Assembly: GCF_000190595.1 (NCBI RefSeq)
Contig: NC_015167.1
Location: 384,501 to 448,500, forward strand
Source: Cellulophaga lytica DSM 7489
GTDB lineage: Bacteria; Bacteroidota; Bacteroidia; Flavobacteriales; Flavobacteriaceae
DNA: 64,000 nt
Direction of reading: 5' to 3'
Of the stretch, positions 15,794 to 24,728 are shown one piece after another. A program made the translations under genes and the position numbers. The notes under the pieces are model-generated. The model was not told the DNA's origin. It did no database searches and saw nothing but the letters and a program-made list of their open reading frames with translations. The stretch's first letter is position 1, and each line of letters begins with the position of its first letter.

Positions 15794-16573
15794 TTAAAAC
15801 GATGCTATATAGTTTATAACTTTTTCATTAAAAACATCTGGCTGCTCTACATTTACAACGTGTCCGCAATCTTCTATAACCACCAATTCTGAAGCTGTAT
15901 GCTGTTGTACAACTTTTTTTATAGAGGGTAAAAACATATAATCTTCTTGCCCCATAATATACAAAGCAGGTATCTTAATATCTTTAGTTCTAAAAAAACG
16001 CAATAATGGGTTTATATCAGCAGTTAACTTAAACCAACGTATAAACTCTTTTTGGTACAATTTCTTTGCTTCACGCACAAAAAGAGATCTAGATTCTTTG
16101 TGGTTCTTATTTGGCATAATTACAAAAGCAAAAAACTTGTACAACCATAAATAAGGTACTACAGACTTAAAAATGGTTCCTAAACGCATTAAAACCTGTG
16201 ATCTAAAGTTTAATTTTAAAATAGCTCCGCCTAAAACCATACTCTCTACCTTTTCTGGGTAATTTTCAGCAAGGTTTCTAATTAAAATGGTTCCTAAAGA
16301 AATACCAATAAAATGTGATTTTTCAACTTTTTCAAATTCTAAAACTTGTACAATATCTTCAGTTAAAAAATTAAAGGTGTATTTTTTATCATACACATCT
16401 TTAAAACTATGTTTAGATCCTCCGTGACCTCTTAGATCTATTAGTAAAATATTAAACTCGTTTTTAAATGCTCTTACTTGTTTAAACCAGATTGAAGAAC
16501 TACCTCCTGCTCCGTGTATAAACGTAACCCATTTTTTTGAAGTTTTGTGCCTATAAGTTGTGTAATTAAGCAA
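15794..16573 (-). CDS. Alpha/beta hydrolase
   Basis: The 259-residue protein shows the alpha/beta-hydrolase core: HGAGGSSSIWF oxyanion loop, LIDLRGHGGS, nucleophile elbow GISLG (Ser in FIGISLGTIL), an acid in YIMGQEDYMF and His in CGHVVNVEQP. The substrate is unknown; an esterase or a lipase-like enzyme are options. There is no ATG at the N-terminus: the first codon is TTG at 16573, giving MLNYTTYRHKTSKKW, and no upstream ATG is in frame. The start is therefore the non-standard TTG. There is no signal peptide, so the enzyme is likely cytoplasmic. It is convergent with the DUF4197 gene. Confidence 0.8.
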   Translation of the reverse strand: MLNYTTYRHKTSKKWVTFIHGAGGSSSIWFKQVRAFKNEFNILLIDLRGHGGSKHSFKDVYDKKYTFNFLTEDIVQVLEFEKVEKSHFIGISLGTILIRNLAENYPEKVESMVLGGAILKLNFRSQVLMRLGTIFKSVVPYLWLYKFFAFVIMPNKNHKESRSLFVREAKKLYQKEFIRWFKLTADINPLLRFFRTKDIKIPALYIMGQEDYMFLPSIKKVVQQHTASELVVIEDCGHVVNVEQPDVFNEKVINYIASF

Positions 16574-16744
16574 TATATTTTTGTATTGATTGATGATGTA
16601 ATAAGTGCGTAAAAATATGAATTATATGTATTGTCTGTATCACAATGTTAGGATTTTAAGCAATTAAAGTTAAAAAAAAGATAAATTACCAATATATTAG
16701 CCATACACCCCATTTCTAGTGAACCAAAACTGCTAATTGAAACG

Positions 16745-16752
16745 TATCTTTG
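16745..16752 (+). promoter_or_regulatory. -7 promoter element of the 64-residue ORF
   Basis: TATCTTTG matches TAnnTTTG 20 bases before ATG 16773. A TTG at 16737, upstream of the box, cannot be the start. Confidence 0.5.
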
Positions 16753-16772
16753 TAAAGAACAAAACATTAGCT

Positions 16773-16967
16773 ATGAAAAATCAATATTGTAAAGTAGGTG
16801 CTACTACTCCTTTAACTAACGAAAAAAATATGGTTTCTCTATTAGAACGCAGATATAACTCTTTTATTGAGATGGCTGCACAAATAGGAAATAGTAATAC
16901 TAAGTTAGCTGAGTTTTTACAAGTAAAAGCTACTAAAACTAGAAAAACGTTAGAAAAACTAGCTTAG
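16773..16967 (+). CDS. Small hypothetical protein (64 residues)
   Basis: Taking ATG 16773 behind the -7 box gives a 64-residue basic protein beginning [14 protein letters not shown]. It contains a predicted helical stretch ([21 protein letters not shown]) and a Lys/Thr-rich C-terminus. I recognise no family. Its last codons overlap the 3' end of pyrF on the other strand by nine bases, and the shared sequence forms a perfect hairpin. A good promoter and normal codon use argue that it is expressed. Confidence 0.6.
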   Translation: MKNQYCKVGATTPLTNEKNMVSLLERRYNSFIEMAAQIGNSNTKLAEFLQVKATKTRKTLEKLA

Positions 16968-16977
16968 TTTTTCTAAC
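16949..16977. terminator. Bidirectional terminator made of coding sequence
   Basis: GTTAGAAAAACTA (16949-16961), loop GCT, then TAGTTTTTCTAAC (16965-16977) is a perfect 13-base inverted repeat. It contains the stop codons of both convergent genes (plus-strand TAG 16965-16967 and the pyrF stop at 16961-16959). Confidence 0.65.
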
Positions 16978-17780
16978 TCTATCTGCATTTGCTGTTGTAA
17001 CTCTAATGCTTTTTCTGCTGCGCTATCGGCAAAATTTAAATCGGCGCCAGCATATATTATACCTCTAGATGAGTTTATAAGTAAACCAACATTACTACTC
17101 ATCCCAAATTTACAAACATCAGCAAGGTTACCTCCTTGTGCCCCTACTCCTGGTACAAGTAAAAAACTCTCTGGTATTATTTGTCTTATTTCTGATAAAT
17201 ATTCTGCTTTAGTTGCTCCTACAACATACATTAAATTTTCTGCTCCTTTATATGCTTTAGAGGTCTCTAAAACTTGCTTATACAACTCTTTACCGTCTAC
17301 AAGCTTTGTTTGGTAATCAAAAGCACCAGCATTAGATGTTAAGGCCAAAAGTATGGTATGCTTGTTTTTAAAGGCTAAAAAAGGCTCTACAGAGTCTTTA
17401 CCCATATATGGTGCAATAGTAACAGAATCAAACGCTAAATCCTCAAAAAATGCCTTAGCATACATTGTAGACGTATTACCAATATCTCCGCGTTTAGCAT
17501 CCGCAATTGTAAAAATTTCTGGATAATTAGTGTTTAGGTATTTAATTGTTTTTTCTAAAGCCATCCAACCTTTTATACCATATGCTTCATAAAAAGCGGT
17601 ATTAGGTTTGTAAGCTACACATAAATGGTGTGTAGCGTCTATAATTTGCTTGTTAAAAGCAAAAATAGGGTCTTCCTCTTGTAATAAGTGTTCAGGAATT
17701 TTAGCTAAGTCTACATCTAACCCTATACATAAAAAAGATTTCTTTTTATGTATTTGCGCTACTAACTGCTCTGTTGTCAT
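16959..17780 (-). CDS. pyrF: Orotidine 5'-phosphate decarboxylase
   Basis: The 273-residue enzyme converts orotidine 5'-phosphate to UMP, the last step of de novo pyrimidine synthesis. The type 2 active-site motif DAKRGDI is present (Asp94, Lys96, Asp99), and the N-terminus contains [13 protein letters not shown]. The phosphate-binding region is [13 protein letters not shown]. The length fits the longer bacterial subfamily. Other pyrimidine genes are not nearby. ATG at 17780 is the clear start. Its 3' end overlaps the 64-residue gene within a shared terminator hairpin. Confidence 0.95.
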   Translation of the reverse strand: MTTEQLVAQIHKKKSFLCIGLDVDLAKIPEHLLQEEDPIFAFNKQIIDATHHLCVAYKPNTAFYEAYGIKGWMALEKTIKYLNTNYPEIFTIADAKRGDIGNTSTMYAKAFFEDLAFDSVTIAPYMGKDSVEPFLAFKNKHTILLALTSNAGAFDYQTKLVDGKELYKQVLETSKAYKGAENLMYVVGATKAEYLSEIRQIIPESFLLVPGVGAQGGNLADVCKFGMSSNVGLLINSSRGIIYAGADLNFADSAAEKALELQQQMQIELEKLS

Positions 17781-17910
17781 TTGTGTATTATTTTTTTGAC
17801 TTTAGTGTATAAAAAAAGATTTTGTAATTGATTTTTTTTGAATCTGAACTTCTTCATTCATCAATATATCAACGTACAAAATCTCTTCTTGTTTTTAGAA
17901 TTATGTTTTA

Positions 17911-18987
17911 CTAGAAAATTTCAGATGCTTCTTTTAGTTTCTCTGTATTTTCAACTAGTCTTAATTCATCTATAATTTTTTGAATATCACCATTTATAAT
18001 ATTCTGCAAATCGTAAAGGGTTAAACCAATTCTGTGGTCTGTAACTCTACCTTGCGGATAGTTATAGGTTCTAATTTTTGCAGAACGGTCTCCACTACTC
18101 ACCTGTGAGTTACGTTTAGCCGCATCTTCTTCTTGCTTTTTAGCCAATTCTAAATCATATAATCTAGAACGCAATACTCTAAATGCTTTTTCTTTGTTTT
18201 TGTGCTGTGATTTTTGATCTTGACATTGTGCTACTAAACCTGTTGGCACGTGTGTTAAACGTACGGCAGAATATGTTGTGTTTACAGACTGCCCACCTGG
18301 ACCAGATGAACAAAAGAAATCTATACGTACATCTTTAGGATCAATTTGCACATCAAAATCTTCAGCTTCTGGCAATACCATTACTGTTGCTGCACTTGTG
18401 TGTACTCTACCTTGAGTTTCGGTTTGTGGCACACGCTGTACACGGTGTACACCAGCTTCAAACTTTAATGTACCGTAAACCTCATCACCGGTAACTTCAA
18501 ACTGAATTTCTTTATAACCACCACTGGTACCATCACTTAAATCTATAACATTGGTTTTCCAACCTTTAGACTCACAGTACTTAGTGTACATTCTAAACAA
18601 ATCTCCTGCAAAAATACTAGCTTCATCTCCACCAGTACCTGCCCTAACCTCTACCACAACATTTTTAGAATCTTCTGGATCTTTTGGTATAAGCAATAGT
18701 TTAATTTCTTCTTCTAACGGTGGCAAACCTGCTTTAGCTTCTTCAAGCTGCATTTTGGCCATTTCTACCATTTCAGCATCACTTCCGTCTGCTATAATTT
18801 CGTTAGCTTCTTCTATATTGTTTGTAAACTCAAGATAAAGTTCTCTTTTGTCACATAACTTCTTAAGATCTTTGTATTCTCTGTTGAGCTCTACATAGCG
18901 TTTTTGATCTGATATAATATCTGGCTGGATAATTAAATCCGATACCTCATCAAAACGTTGTTTTACTATATTTAATTTGTCAATCAT
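17911..18987 (-). CDS. prfA: Peptide chain release factor 1
   Basis: The 358-residue protein contains GGQ at residues 231-233 within [20 protein letters not shown], the loop that triggers peptidyl-tRNA hydrolysis. PQT at 187-189 (consensus PxT) reads UAG/UAA stop codons and makes this RF1 rather than RF2. The N-terminal coiled-coil domain and the C-terminal [12 protein letters not shown] signature are intact. It lies upstream of pyrF on the same strand with a 130-base gap. The Gln of GGQ would be methylated by PrmC, which is not seen in this window. Confidence 0.96.
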   Translation of the reverse strand: MIDKLNIVKQRFDEVSDLIIQPDIISDQKRYVELNREYKDLKKLCDKRELYLEFTNNIEEANEIIADGSDAEMVEMAKMQLEEAKAGLPPLEEEIKLLLIPKDPEDSKNVVVEVRAGTGGDEASIFAGDLFRMYTKYCESKGWKTNVIDLSDGTSGGYKEIQFEVTGDEVYGTLKFEAGVHRVQRVPQTETQGRVHTSAATVMVLPEAEDFDVQIDPKDVRIDFFCSSGPGGQSVNTTYSAVRLTHVPTGLVAQCQDQKSQHKNKEKAFRVLRSRLYDLELAKKQEEDAAKRNSQVSSGDRSAKIRTYNYPQGRVTDHRIGLTLYDLQNIINGDIQKIIDELRLVENTEKLKEASEIF

Positions 18988-19077
18988 AATCCGTGCTTCG
19001 CTTGGACTGCGAATTTACGATATTTTTAAAGATTTATAAACAACAAAACTATCTTGACAAGAAAAAAGAGCTATTTA

Positions 19078-20358
19078 TTAGTTAACATTAACAAATGTTG
19101 CTCCTAAACTAACTATAAAAGAGTCTAAACCATTATCTCTATTATACATTGTACCTCTAACATCTAAAGCCTTTAAACCAAAGCCAAAAACACGTTGTTT
19201 TGCAAAAATATCTTTGTAACGTAAACCTGCTCCGTACTGGTGAGCTGTAAATTTACTTAAGTCATAATCAGACGTATAATAATTTAGTGTAGATAAGGCT
19301 TCTTCTTTCTTATAAAAATAATCTGCAGCCGTTTGGTTGTAAAACCGATATGTTGGGTACAACGTAAAAACTGTATTAAGCTTAATAGGTAGTTCTACAC
19401 TTGCTGTGTTAGAATTAATTCCCCAATCATCTGTATAATAACGGTAATATGTACGTACCACTAAAGCATCGTTTACATAATAATTTAAACGACCTCCTAT
19501 TGGAATTTTAACTCTATTGTCTGGTAAAATTTCTACATCATCAGCTAGTTGAAAATCATCAATAAAAAAGTCGTTTACATCTCCAAAATACACGCGCTGA
19601 AAAGGTGTACTCAATAATCCGCTTTGCACAATAACATCTGCAAATAATGATCCTTGTACTTTTTTACCTAGTATTTGTGATAAGCCTAAAGAAACTGAAT
19701 AAGTATTTCTATTTTTATCTGTAAATGCTGTAAAATTAGGACTATAAGTTCCGTTACCTGTAACTCTACTATCAAAAAAACCATCTCTTAATTCTACCGG
19801 ATATTGCGGTTTCCAAGTATCAAAATACACCTGACCAGAGATAGATAGTTCTGTGTTTTTTTCATTAAACAAATAGGCATAATTTACTCCCAATCCCAAG
19901 GAGCTGTAATCATACTCATTTGCTGCATACAAACTTGCTCCTATTATTTTATTACGATCTTTGGAACTATGCTCGTAATTGGCTTTAATATGTATTAATT
20001 TATCACTTTTTGATGCTCCTGAAGAAGCATTAAAAGGATTTACAGCCTTATTAAAATCACCATCTAAAGGATTTACATTACTAGAGGATGCAGATGTGTA
20101 CGCAGAAATTCCAACATCTACAGTTAGTACATCATCATTATTTAAAGGCATTTTTACTACTATGGTAGAGGTTACATCTGTTAACTCTTGTGTTCCCTCG
20201 CCACCAGTTACTGCTGCATTTTTACCATCTTGGTCATAATAACTAAAAAGTAAATCTACTTCTGTATCTTCTAAAACGCGTTTTGTGTAAGTAGCCTCTT
20301 CTTGTCCGTATATAAAAACAGAAAACAATAAAGCTATTGGTATTAAAACCTTTTGCAT
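19078..20358 (-). CDS. DUF3570 outer-membrane beta-barrel-like protein
   Basis: The signal peptide (residues 1-18, ending in YGQ) and the repeated amphipathic strands ending in aromatic residues over 400 residues suggest an outer-membrane beta-barrel. It ends FIVSLGATFVNVN with a terminal-strand pattern. The sequence matches DUF3570 (TKRVLEDTEVDLLFSYYDQDGKNAAVTGGEGTQEL and EYDYSSLGLGVNYAYLFN). It is encoded last in the operon Rieske-thioredoxin-ApbE-DUF4266-DUF3570. ApbE flavinylates extracytoplasmic proteins, so an electron-transfer role across the envelope is a reasonable inference, though unproven. Confidence 0.85.
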   Translation of the reverse strand: MQKVLIPIALLFSVFIYGQEEATYTKRVLEDTEVDLLFSYYDQDGKNAAVTGGEGTQELTDVTSTIVVKMPLNNDDVLTVDVGISAYTSASSSNVNPLDGDFNKAVNPFNASSGASKSDKLIHIKANYEHSSKDRNKIIGASLYAANEYDYSSLGLGVNYAYLFNEKNTELSISGQVYFDTWKPQYPVELRDGFFDSRVTGNGTYSPNFTAFTDKNRNTYSVSLGLSQILGKKVQGSLFADVIVQSGLLSTPFQRVYFGDVNDFFIDDFQLADDVEILPDNRVKIPIGGRLNYYVNDALVVRTYYRYYTDDWGINSNTASVELPIKLNTVFTLYPTYRFYNQTAADYFYKKEEALSTLNYYTSDYDLSKFTAHQYGAGLRYKDIFAKQRVFGFGLKALDVRGTMYNRDNGLDSFIVSLGATFVNVN

Positions 20359-20369
20359 TACTTTATTTT

Positions 20370-20579
20370 TTAATTACAGCCACAGCCACCACCTGTTTTA
20401 CCTCCGTTTGCACCAGAAGCAGACTCTCTATACACCTGAAAATTGGTTTCATAACGTTCTATATTTTTTGCTGCAAGAATCATTTCGTCATCATTAAGGT
20501 ATACCTTATCATACCCTTTTACAGTAACGCAAGATGTAGCAGTAATTATTAAACCAAAAAGAAGTATTAAATTTCTCAT
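20370..20579 (-). CDS. DUF4266 small lipoprotein
   Basis: This 69-residue lipoprotein (signal ending ITATSC, Cys17) matches DUF4266: a conserved YDKVYLNDDEMILA segment and a glycine-rich C-terminus GKTGGGCGCN with two closely spaced cysteines. The pair Cys66-Gly-Cys68 suggests a metal or redox-linked site. It lies between apbE (10 bases) and the DUF3570 gene (11 bases). DUF4266 and DUF3570 are regularly adjacent to ApbE in Bacteroidota, and their roles are unknown. Confidence 0.88.
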   Translation of the reverse strand: MRNLILLFGLIITATSCVTVKGYDKVYLNDDEMILAAKNIERYETNFQVYRESASGANGGKTGGGCGCN

Positions 20580-20588
20580 AGTCTAAAA

Positions 20589-21581
20589 TTAATAATTATT
20601 TTGAAAGGTTATGCCTTTACTCTTATGTATTTGGTTATTTTTATCTACAATAATAACCTCTACTCCGTTTAACTGCTCTATAACAGACATACCTGTTTCT
20701 ACTCCCATTACAAATATTGATGTTGCAAGGGCATCACACAATTCTGCTTTTTTTGCAAAAACAGAAACACTTTTTACTCCTTTAGATGGCCAACCTGTTC
20801 TAGGATCTATAATGTGCGAATATTTTTCTCCTTTAAAAATGATGTATTTTTCATAATTACCAGACGTAGCCACAGAAGAATCTACAATTGGTAGCCATGA
20901 AAATATTTTATCTGCATCTAACGGGTTACTAATACCTACAAGCCATTTTTTGCCACTAACTTGCGTTCCCCAAGTAGTTAAATCTCCAGATGCGTTAATT
21001 ATACCACCAACAACACCTTTGCTTATCATTAATTCCTTTACTTTATCTGCTGCAAAACCTTTGCCAATAGCTCCAAACCCTATTTTCATTCCTTTTTTTG
21101 CTAAAAAAATGGTTTGTTTTTCTTTATCTAAAACAATGTTGCGGTAACCTACTTTTTCAATAGATTTTTCTACTTGTGCATTGGTAGGCAAGTACTCCAT
21201 ATTTATATTAAATTTCCAAACATTGTCTAATGCTGCATAAGTAATATCAAAAGCGCCATCTGTTACTTTAGATATTTGTATGGCACGCTCTACTAAACCA
21301 AAAAGTTCTGGAGCAACTTTTACTGGAACTATACCTGCATTTTTATTAATTTTTGTTGTTTGGGAATTTGGGTTCCAAGAAGATATTATTGTCTCTATAC
21401 GTTTTACCTCTGTAATACATTCATCTATATAAGCATTTGCTGTTGCTGTTTCTTTTGCAACAATGGTAAAATCAAATCTATTGCCCATTAATTTTACAGT
21501 TCTATGGGCAGTTATGTGTTTTTCTTGTGCAACTGTAAGCAATACAAAAAAACAAAACAGGGGGAATATTATTTTTTTCAC
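20589..21581 (-). CDS. apbE: FAD:protein FMN transferase
   Basis: The exported enzyme (signal peptide, residues 1-18) attaches FMN from FAD to Ser/Thr residues of extracytoplasmic proteins. Motifs of the ApbE family are clear: TVKLMGNRFDFTIVA, then GAFDITYAAL, IGFGAIGKGFAADKVKEL (nucleotide loop), NASGDLTTWG and the metal-binding HIIDPRTGWPSKGVKSVSV. The length, 330 residues, is typical. Its start overlaps the end of the thioredoxin gene by four bases, showing translational coupling. No obvious flavoprotein target (Fmn-binding S/T-G-A-T) was recognised in the operon. Confidence 0.94.
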   Translation of the reverse strand: MKKIIFPLFCFFVLLTVAQEKHITAHRTVKLMGNRFDFTIVAKETATANAYIDECITEVKRIETIISSWNPNSQTTKINKNAGIVPVKVAPELFGLVERAIQISKVTDGAFDITYAALDNVWKFNINMEYLPTNAQVEKSIEKVGYRNIVLDKEKQTIFLAKKGMKIGFGAIGKGFAADKVKELMISKGVVGGIINASGDLTTWGTQVSGKKWLVGISNPLDADKIFSWLPIVDSSVATSGNYEKYIIFKGEKYSHIIDPRTGWPSKGVKSVSVFAKKAELCDALATSIFVMGVETGMSVIEQLNGVEVIIVDKNNQIHKSKGITFQNNY

Positions 21582-22012
21582 TTAACAAAAGTAGTTAAAT
21601 GCGCTATATATTTTGAAGGAGAAATGTTTTTATATCCTGATTTTTCTAAAATATTTTTGTCGCCATCTAACAACACAACCAACGGAAAATATCCTTGCTG
21701 ATTATATGTATCTGCTAACTCTTTGTTTGCCAAGCTTAAAGCTTTAGAAAGTTTATTTTTCTTTTTTCTAGGAAAGTCTGCTTTGTAAAGGACTAAGCTT
21801 TTTTTTGCGTATTCTTTAAATTCTGACGATTGCCAAATCTCGGCATCTAGCTTTATACAAGGTGCACACCAGTCTGACCCAGAAAAAACCAATAAAACCA
21901 ATTTATTTTCTTTTTGGGCTTTTTCTACTGCACTGCTAAAACTACTACTCCACTCCTGTGCCGTAATAGTGTATGTACAGAAAATGAATAATGCTAAAAC
22001 TAAATTTTTCAT
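21578..22012 (-). CDS. Exported thioredoxin-fold protein
   Basis: A signal peptide (residues 1-18) precedes a thioredoxin-like domain of about 125 residues. The active site is WCAPC (Cys49 and Cys52) in VFSGSDWCAPCIKLDAEIW, as in the DsbD C-terminal or thioredoxin_7 families. A cis-proline region is seen as FPLVVLLDGD. It works in the periplasm as a disulfide reductant or oxidant. It lies between the Rieske gene and apbE; it may maintain cysteines of the DUF4266 protein or the Rieske protein, which is inferred from position only. Confidence 0.88.
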   Translation of the reverse strand: MKNLVLALFIFCTYTITAQEWSSSFSSAVEKAQKENKLVLLVFSGSDWCAPCIKLDAEIWQSSEFKEYAKKSLVLYKADFPRKKKNKLSKALSLANKELADTYNQQGYFPLVVLLDGDKNILEKSGYKNISPSKYIAHLTTFVK

Positions 22013-22041
22013 ATTATTTTAAGTCCAAAAACACTGCCAAA

Positions 22042-22488
22042 CTATTCAAATACTCGTAACATAGTACCTGTAAGTGTTGTTTGGTATACTTTTAATGGTT
22101 TTGCTGCTTTACTATCTACTTGGTTTAAAGGCGTACCAGTTTGACTAAATCTAGAACCGTGAACATCACAATAAAAAATACCGCCATCTACATTTGCAAA
22201 ACGTACTTGGTCATAACTCTCATGGCTACAAATTTGACTGGCAGCTACAAACTCACCTTCTAAATTTTTAACTACAACAACATCATTCTTCAAAATAAAA
22301 CCGCCATTGGTTTGCAGATTAGATGCTTCATCTGATTCTAAATCTACAGTAAAATCTACACCTGTTGGCACTTCTTTTTTATCTCCTTCTTCGTTATCAC
22401 TATCACTAGAACACCCACCTAAACAAGGAAATGTTAAAGCAAAAGCCGCACCTGCCCCTAAGGTTCTTAAAAACTGTTTTCTTTCCAT
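22042..22488 (-). CDS. Rieske [2Fe-2S] protein
   Basis: The 148-residue protein carries the two Rieske ligands pairs, C-S-H at 87-89 and C-D-V-H at 107-110, which hold a [2Fe-2S] cluster. The N-terminus MERKQFLRTLGAGAAFALTFPCLGGCSS has a hydrophobic segment and a cysteine (Cys26) suggesting a lipoprotein anchor, and lacks a twin arginine. It resembles single-domain Rieske lipoproteins rather than bc1 or dioxygenase subunits. It is the first gene of the operon with thioredoxin, ApbE, DUF4266 and DUF3570, so it probably supplies an electron-transfer component outside the cytoplasm. Confidence 0.9.
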   Translation of the reverse strand: MERKQFLRTLGAGAAFALTFPCLGGCSSDSDNEEGDKKEVPTGVDFTVDLESDEASNLQTNGGFILKNDVVVVKNLEGEFVAASQICSHESYDQVRFANVDGGIFYCDVHGSRFSQTGTPLNQVDSKAAKPLKVYQTTLTGTMLRVFE

Positions 22489-22538
22489 AATAAGTTGTTT
22501 TATAAGTACAACGGTTAAAAGGTGAAAATTGTTGTTAA

Positions 22539-23717
22539 TTAATACTCAAAAGTTCCGTACTCACTAGTTATAGTTAGTTTTTTTGTAGCACTTGCCTCTA
22601 CTTTACCTACTATTTTAGCTGCTACACCAAAACTTTTAGAAATAGCAATTAAATCTTCTGCTACAGCAGGATTTACGTACAATTCCATACGGTGACCACA
22701 GTTAAAAACTTGGTACATTTCTTTCCAATCTGTTTTAGATTGTTCTTGTATTAGCTTAAATAAAGGAGGAACCGGAAAAAGGTTATCTTTTACAATATGT
22801 AAGTTGTCTACAAAATGAAGAATTTTTGTTTGCGCACCTCCACTACAATGTACCATACCATGTATGTCTGTAGCATTGTATTTTTCTAATATTTTTTTAA
22901 TAATTGGCGCATACGTTCTAGTTGGTGACAATACCAGTTTACCTGCATCTATTGGAGAGTTTTCTACTTTATCTGTTAATTTAACAGCACCAGAATACAC
23001 CAAATCTTCTGGTACAGCAGCATCAAAACTCTCTGGGTATTTTTCTGCTAAGTATTTAGAGAACACATCATGTCTTGCAGAAGTAAGTCCGTTACTTCCC
23101 ATACCTCCATTATACTCTGTTTCGTATGTTGCTTGTCCAAAAGACTCTAAGCCTACAATAACATCACCATCTTTAATATTAGCATTGTCTATAACATCCT
23201 TTTTATTAAGCCTAGCAGTTACCGTAGAGTCTACAATTATAGTACGCACCAAGTCGCCTACATCTGCAGTTTCACCGCCTGTAGAGTGTATTACAATACC
23301 GTGTTCTTTTAAATCAGTTATAAGTTCTTCTGTACCATTAATAATAGCAGATAAAACCTCACCCGGAATTAAGTTTTTATTTCTTCCTATGGTAGAAGAC
23401 AACATAATGTTATCTGTAGCACCTACACAAATAAGATCATCAATATTCATTATTAAAGCATCTTGCGCTATGCCTTTCCAAACAGAAATATCTCCTGTTT
23501 CTTTCCAATACATATATGCTAACGAAGATTTAGTACCTGCACCATCTGCATGCATTACCAAACAATAGTCATTATCACCAGTTAAATAATCTGGAACAAT
23601 TTTACAAAAAGCTTTAGGAAAAAGCCCTTTATCTATGTTTTTAATGGCATTATGCACATCTTCTTTAGATGCAGAAACTCCTCTTTGGTTATACCTTTCG
23701 CTATTAGATGAACTCAT
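22539..23717 (-). CDS. purM: Phosphoribosylformylglycinamidine cyclo-ligase-like protein (AIR synthase family)
   Basis: The 392-residue protein belongs to the PurM superfamily. Motifs are HADGAGTKSSLAYMYWKETGD, IAQDALIMNIDDLICVGATDN, HSTGGETADVGDLVRTIIVDSTV, and the C-terminal VFNCGHRMELYVNP. It is longer than E. coli PurM (345) and diverged, as in the Bacteroidota form annotated as AIR synthase. It would close the imidazole ring of purine precursors with ATP. The gene is transcribed alone behind a TATTTTTG -7 element at 23735-23742 (minus strand). Assignment to purM is likely but not certain, since other PurM-fold enzymes exist. Confidence 0.78.
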   Translation of the reverse strand: MSSSNSERYNQRGVSASKEDVHNAIKNIDKGLFPKAFCKIVPDYLTGDNDYCLVMHADGAGTKSSLAYMYWKETGDISVWKGIAQDALIMNIDDLICVGATDNIMLSSTIGRNKNLIPGEVLSAIINGTEELITDLKEHGIVIHSTGGETADVGDLVRTIIVDSTVTARLNKKDVIDNANIKDGDVIVGLESFGQATYETEYNGGMGSNGLTSARHDVFSKYLAEKYPESFDAAVPEDLVYSGAVKLTDKVENSPIDAGKLVLSPTRTYAPIIKKILEKYNATDIHGMVHCSGGAQTKILHFVDNLHIVKDNLFPVPPLFKLIQEQSKTDWKEMYQVFNCGHRMELYVNPAVAEDLIAISKSFGVAAKIVGKVEASATKKLTITSEYGTFEY

Positions 23718-23734
23718 ACTTTTTTACTTTGAGG

Positions 23735-23742
23735 CAAAAATA
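23735..23742 (-). promoter_or_regulatory. -7 promoter element of the PurM-like gene
   Basis: On the minus strand TATTTTTG fits TAnnTTTG, 18 bases before the ATG at 23717. Confidence 0.4.
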
Positions 23743-23813
23743 ATGTAATCCATAAAATTAGCAGCAATAAACTTTGGTAGATATCAACAATAATAGTTTA
23801 TAACCTAAAAAAG

Positions 23814-24728
23814 TTAAACAACCACTTGCTTATTAGCCGCTTTTAAATTCTTTTTGGCTGTTCTGTTTTTTAAAATACCATTTGCTATAACAGTAATTAA
23901 AATGATAAATGCTCCTAAATAAAACATAGGGTCCATTTTTTCACTATCTCCAAAAATTATAAATGCCAATAGAATACCATAAACAGGCTCTAAGTTTGTA
24001 GTTAGCATTACGGTATACGGACTTAAAAATTTCATTATTTTAACCGATGCAATAAAGGCATATGCAGTACAAAATGAAGCTAGTATTAAAATGTAAATCC
24101 AATCTGACACTGATAGTTGAAAATTTACTTGACTAAAATTTCCTTGAAAAAGCATATAAATTGATAAAAACACTACACCAGCACCAAGCTCATAAAAAGA
24201 AATAATTGAAGGCTTGTGTTCTTTAATAAGCTTACCATTCATTAAAGAAAAAACTGTTGCTAAAAATGCTGAAATTAATGCTAGTACAATACCTTCTTTG
24301 TATGATGCATCAATATTAAATATTAGTCCTAAACCGCCAATAACTATAAGTCCAAAAATAATCTCGTACCAAATAACTTTTCGTTTGTACCAAATTGGTT
24401 CTAGTATAGCAGCAAAAAAAGCTCCAGATGATATGGTTGCTAAGGTTACAGAGACATTAGACACTTTTATAGAAGAAAAAAAAGTTACCCAATGCAAAGC
24501 TATAATTACACCTGTACCAAGCAATAACAATAATGTTTTGCGGTTAACTTGTAATTTGTTTTTACGCACTACTATAAACAGCAATACAAAAAGAGCTGCA
24601 AATAACATACGATACCACACTAACGGTAACGCGTCTATAGTTATTAATTTACCCAACACAGCAGTAAAGCCCCAAACAAAAACTATAAAATGTAAATGCA
24701 GGTAATTTTTAAATTTATCGCTTAGCAT
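23814..24728 (-). CDS. EamA/DMT-family permease
   Basis: The 304-residue protein has about ten membrane helices in two repeated halves, with EamA motifs: FIVFVWGFTAVLGK near the N-terminus and LEPVYGILLAFIIFGDSE near the C-terminus. These drug/metabolite transporters move amino acids, metabolites or drugs, and the substrate is not predictable. Its start overlaps the 3' end of lptG by 14 bases, placing it in the operon tgt-lptG-eamA. The combination is conserved chromosomal context rather than a functional link I can name. Confidence 0.88.
   Translation of the reverse strand: MLSDKFKNYLHLHFIVFVWGFTAVLGKLITIDALPLVWYRMLFAALFVLLFIVVRKNKLQVNRKTLLLLLGTGVIIALHWVTFFSSIKVSNVSVTLATISSGAFFAAILEPIWYKRKVIWYEIIFGLIVIGGLGLIFNIDASYKEGIVLALISAFLATVFSLMNGKLIKEHKPSIISFYELGAGVVFLSIYMLFQGNFSQVNFQLSVSDWIYILILASFCTAYAFIASVKIMKFLSPYTVMLTTNLEPVYGILLAFIIFGDSEKMDPMFYLGAFIILITVIANGILKNRTAKKNLKAANKQVVV

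Noticed and set aside
22864-23568. 234-codon plus-strand frame within the PurM-like gene
   Set aside because: Hydrophobic, Ser/Pro-rich translation typical of an antisense shadow; no promoter.
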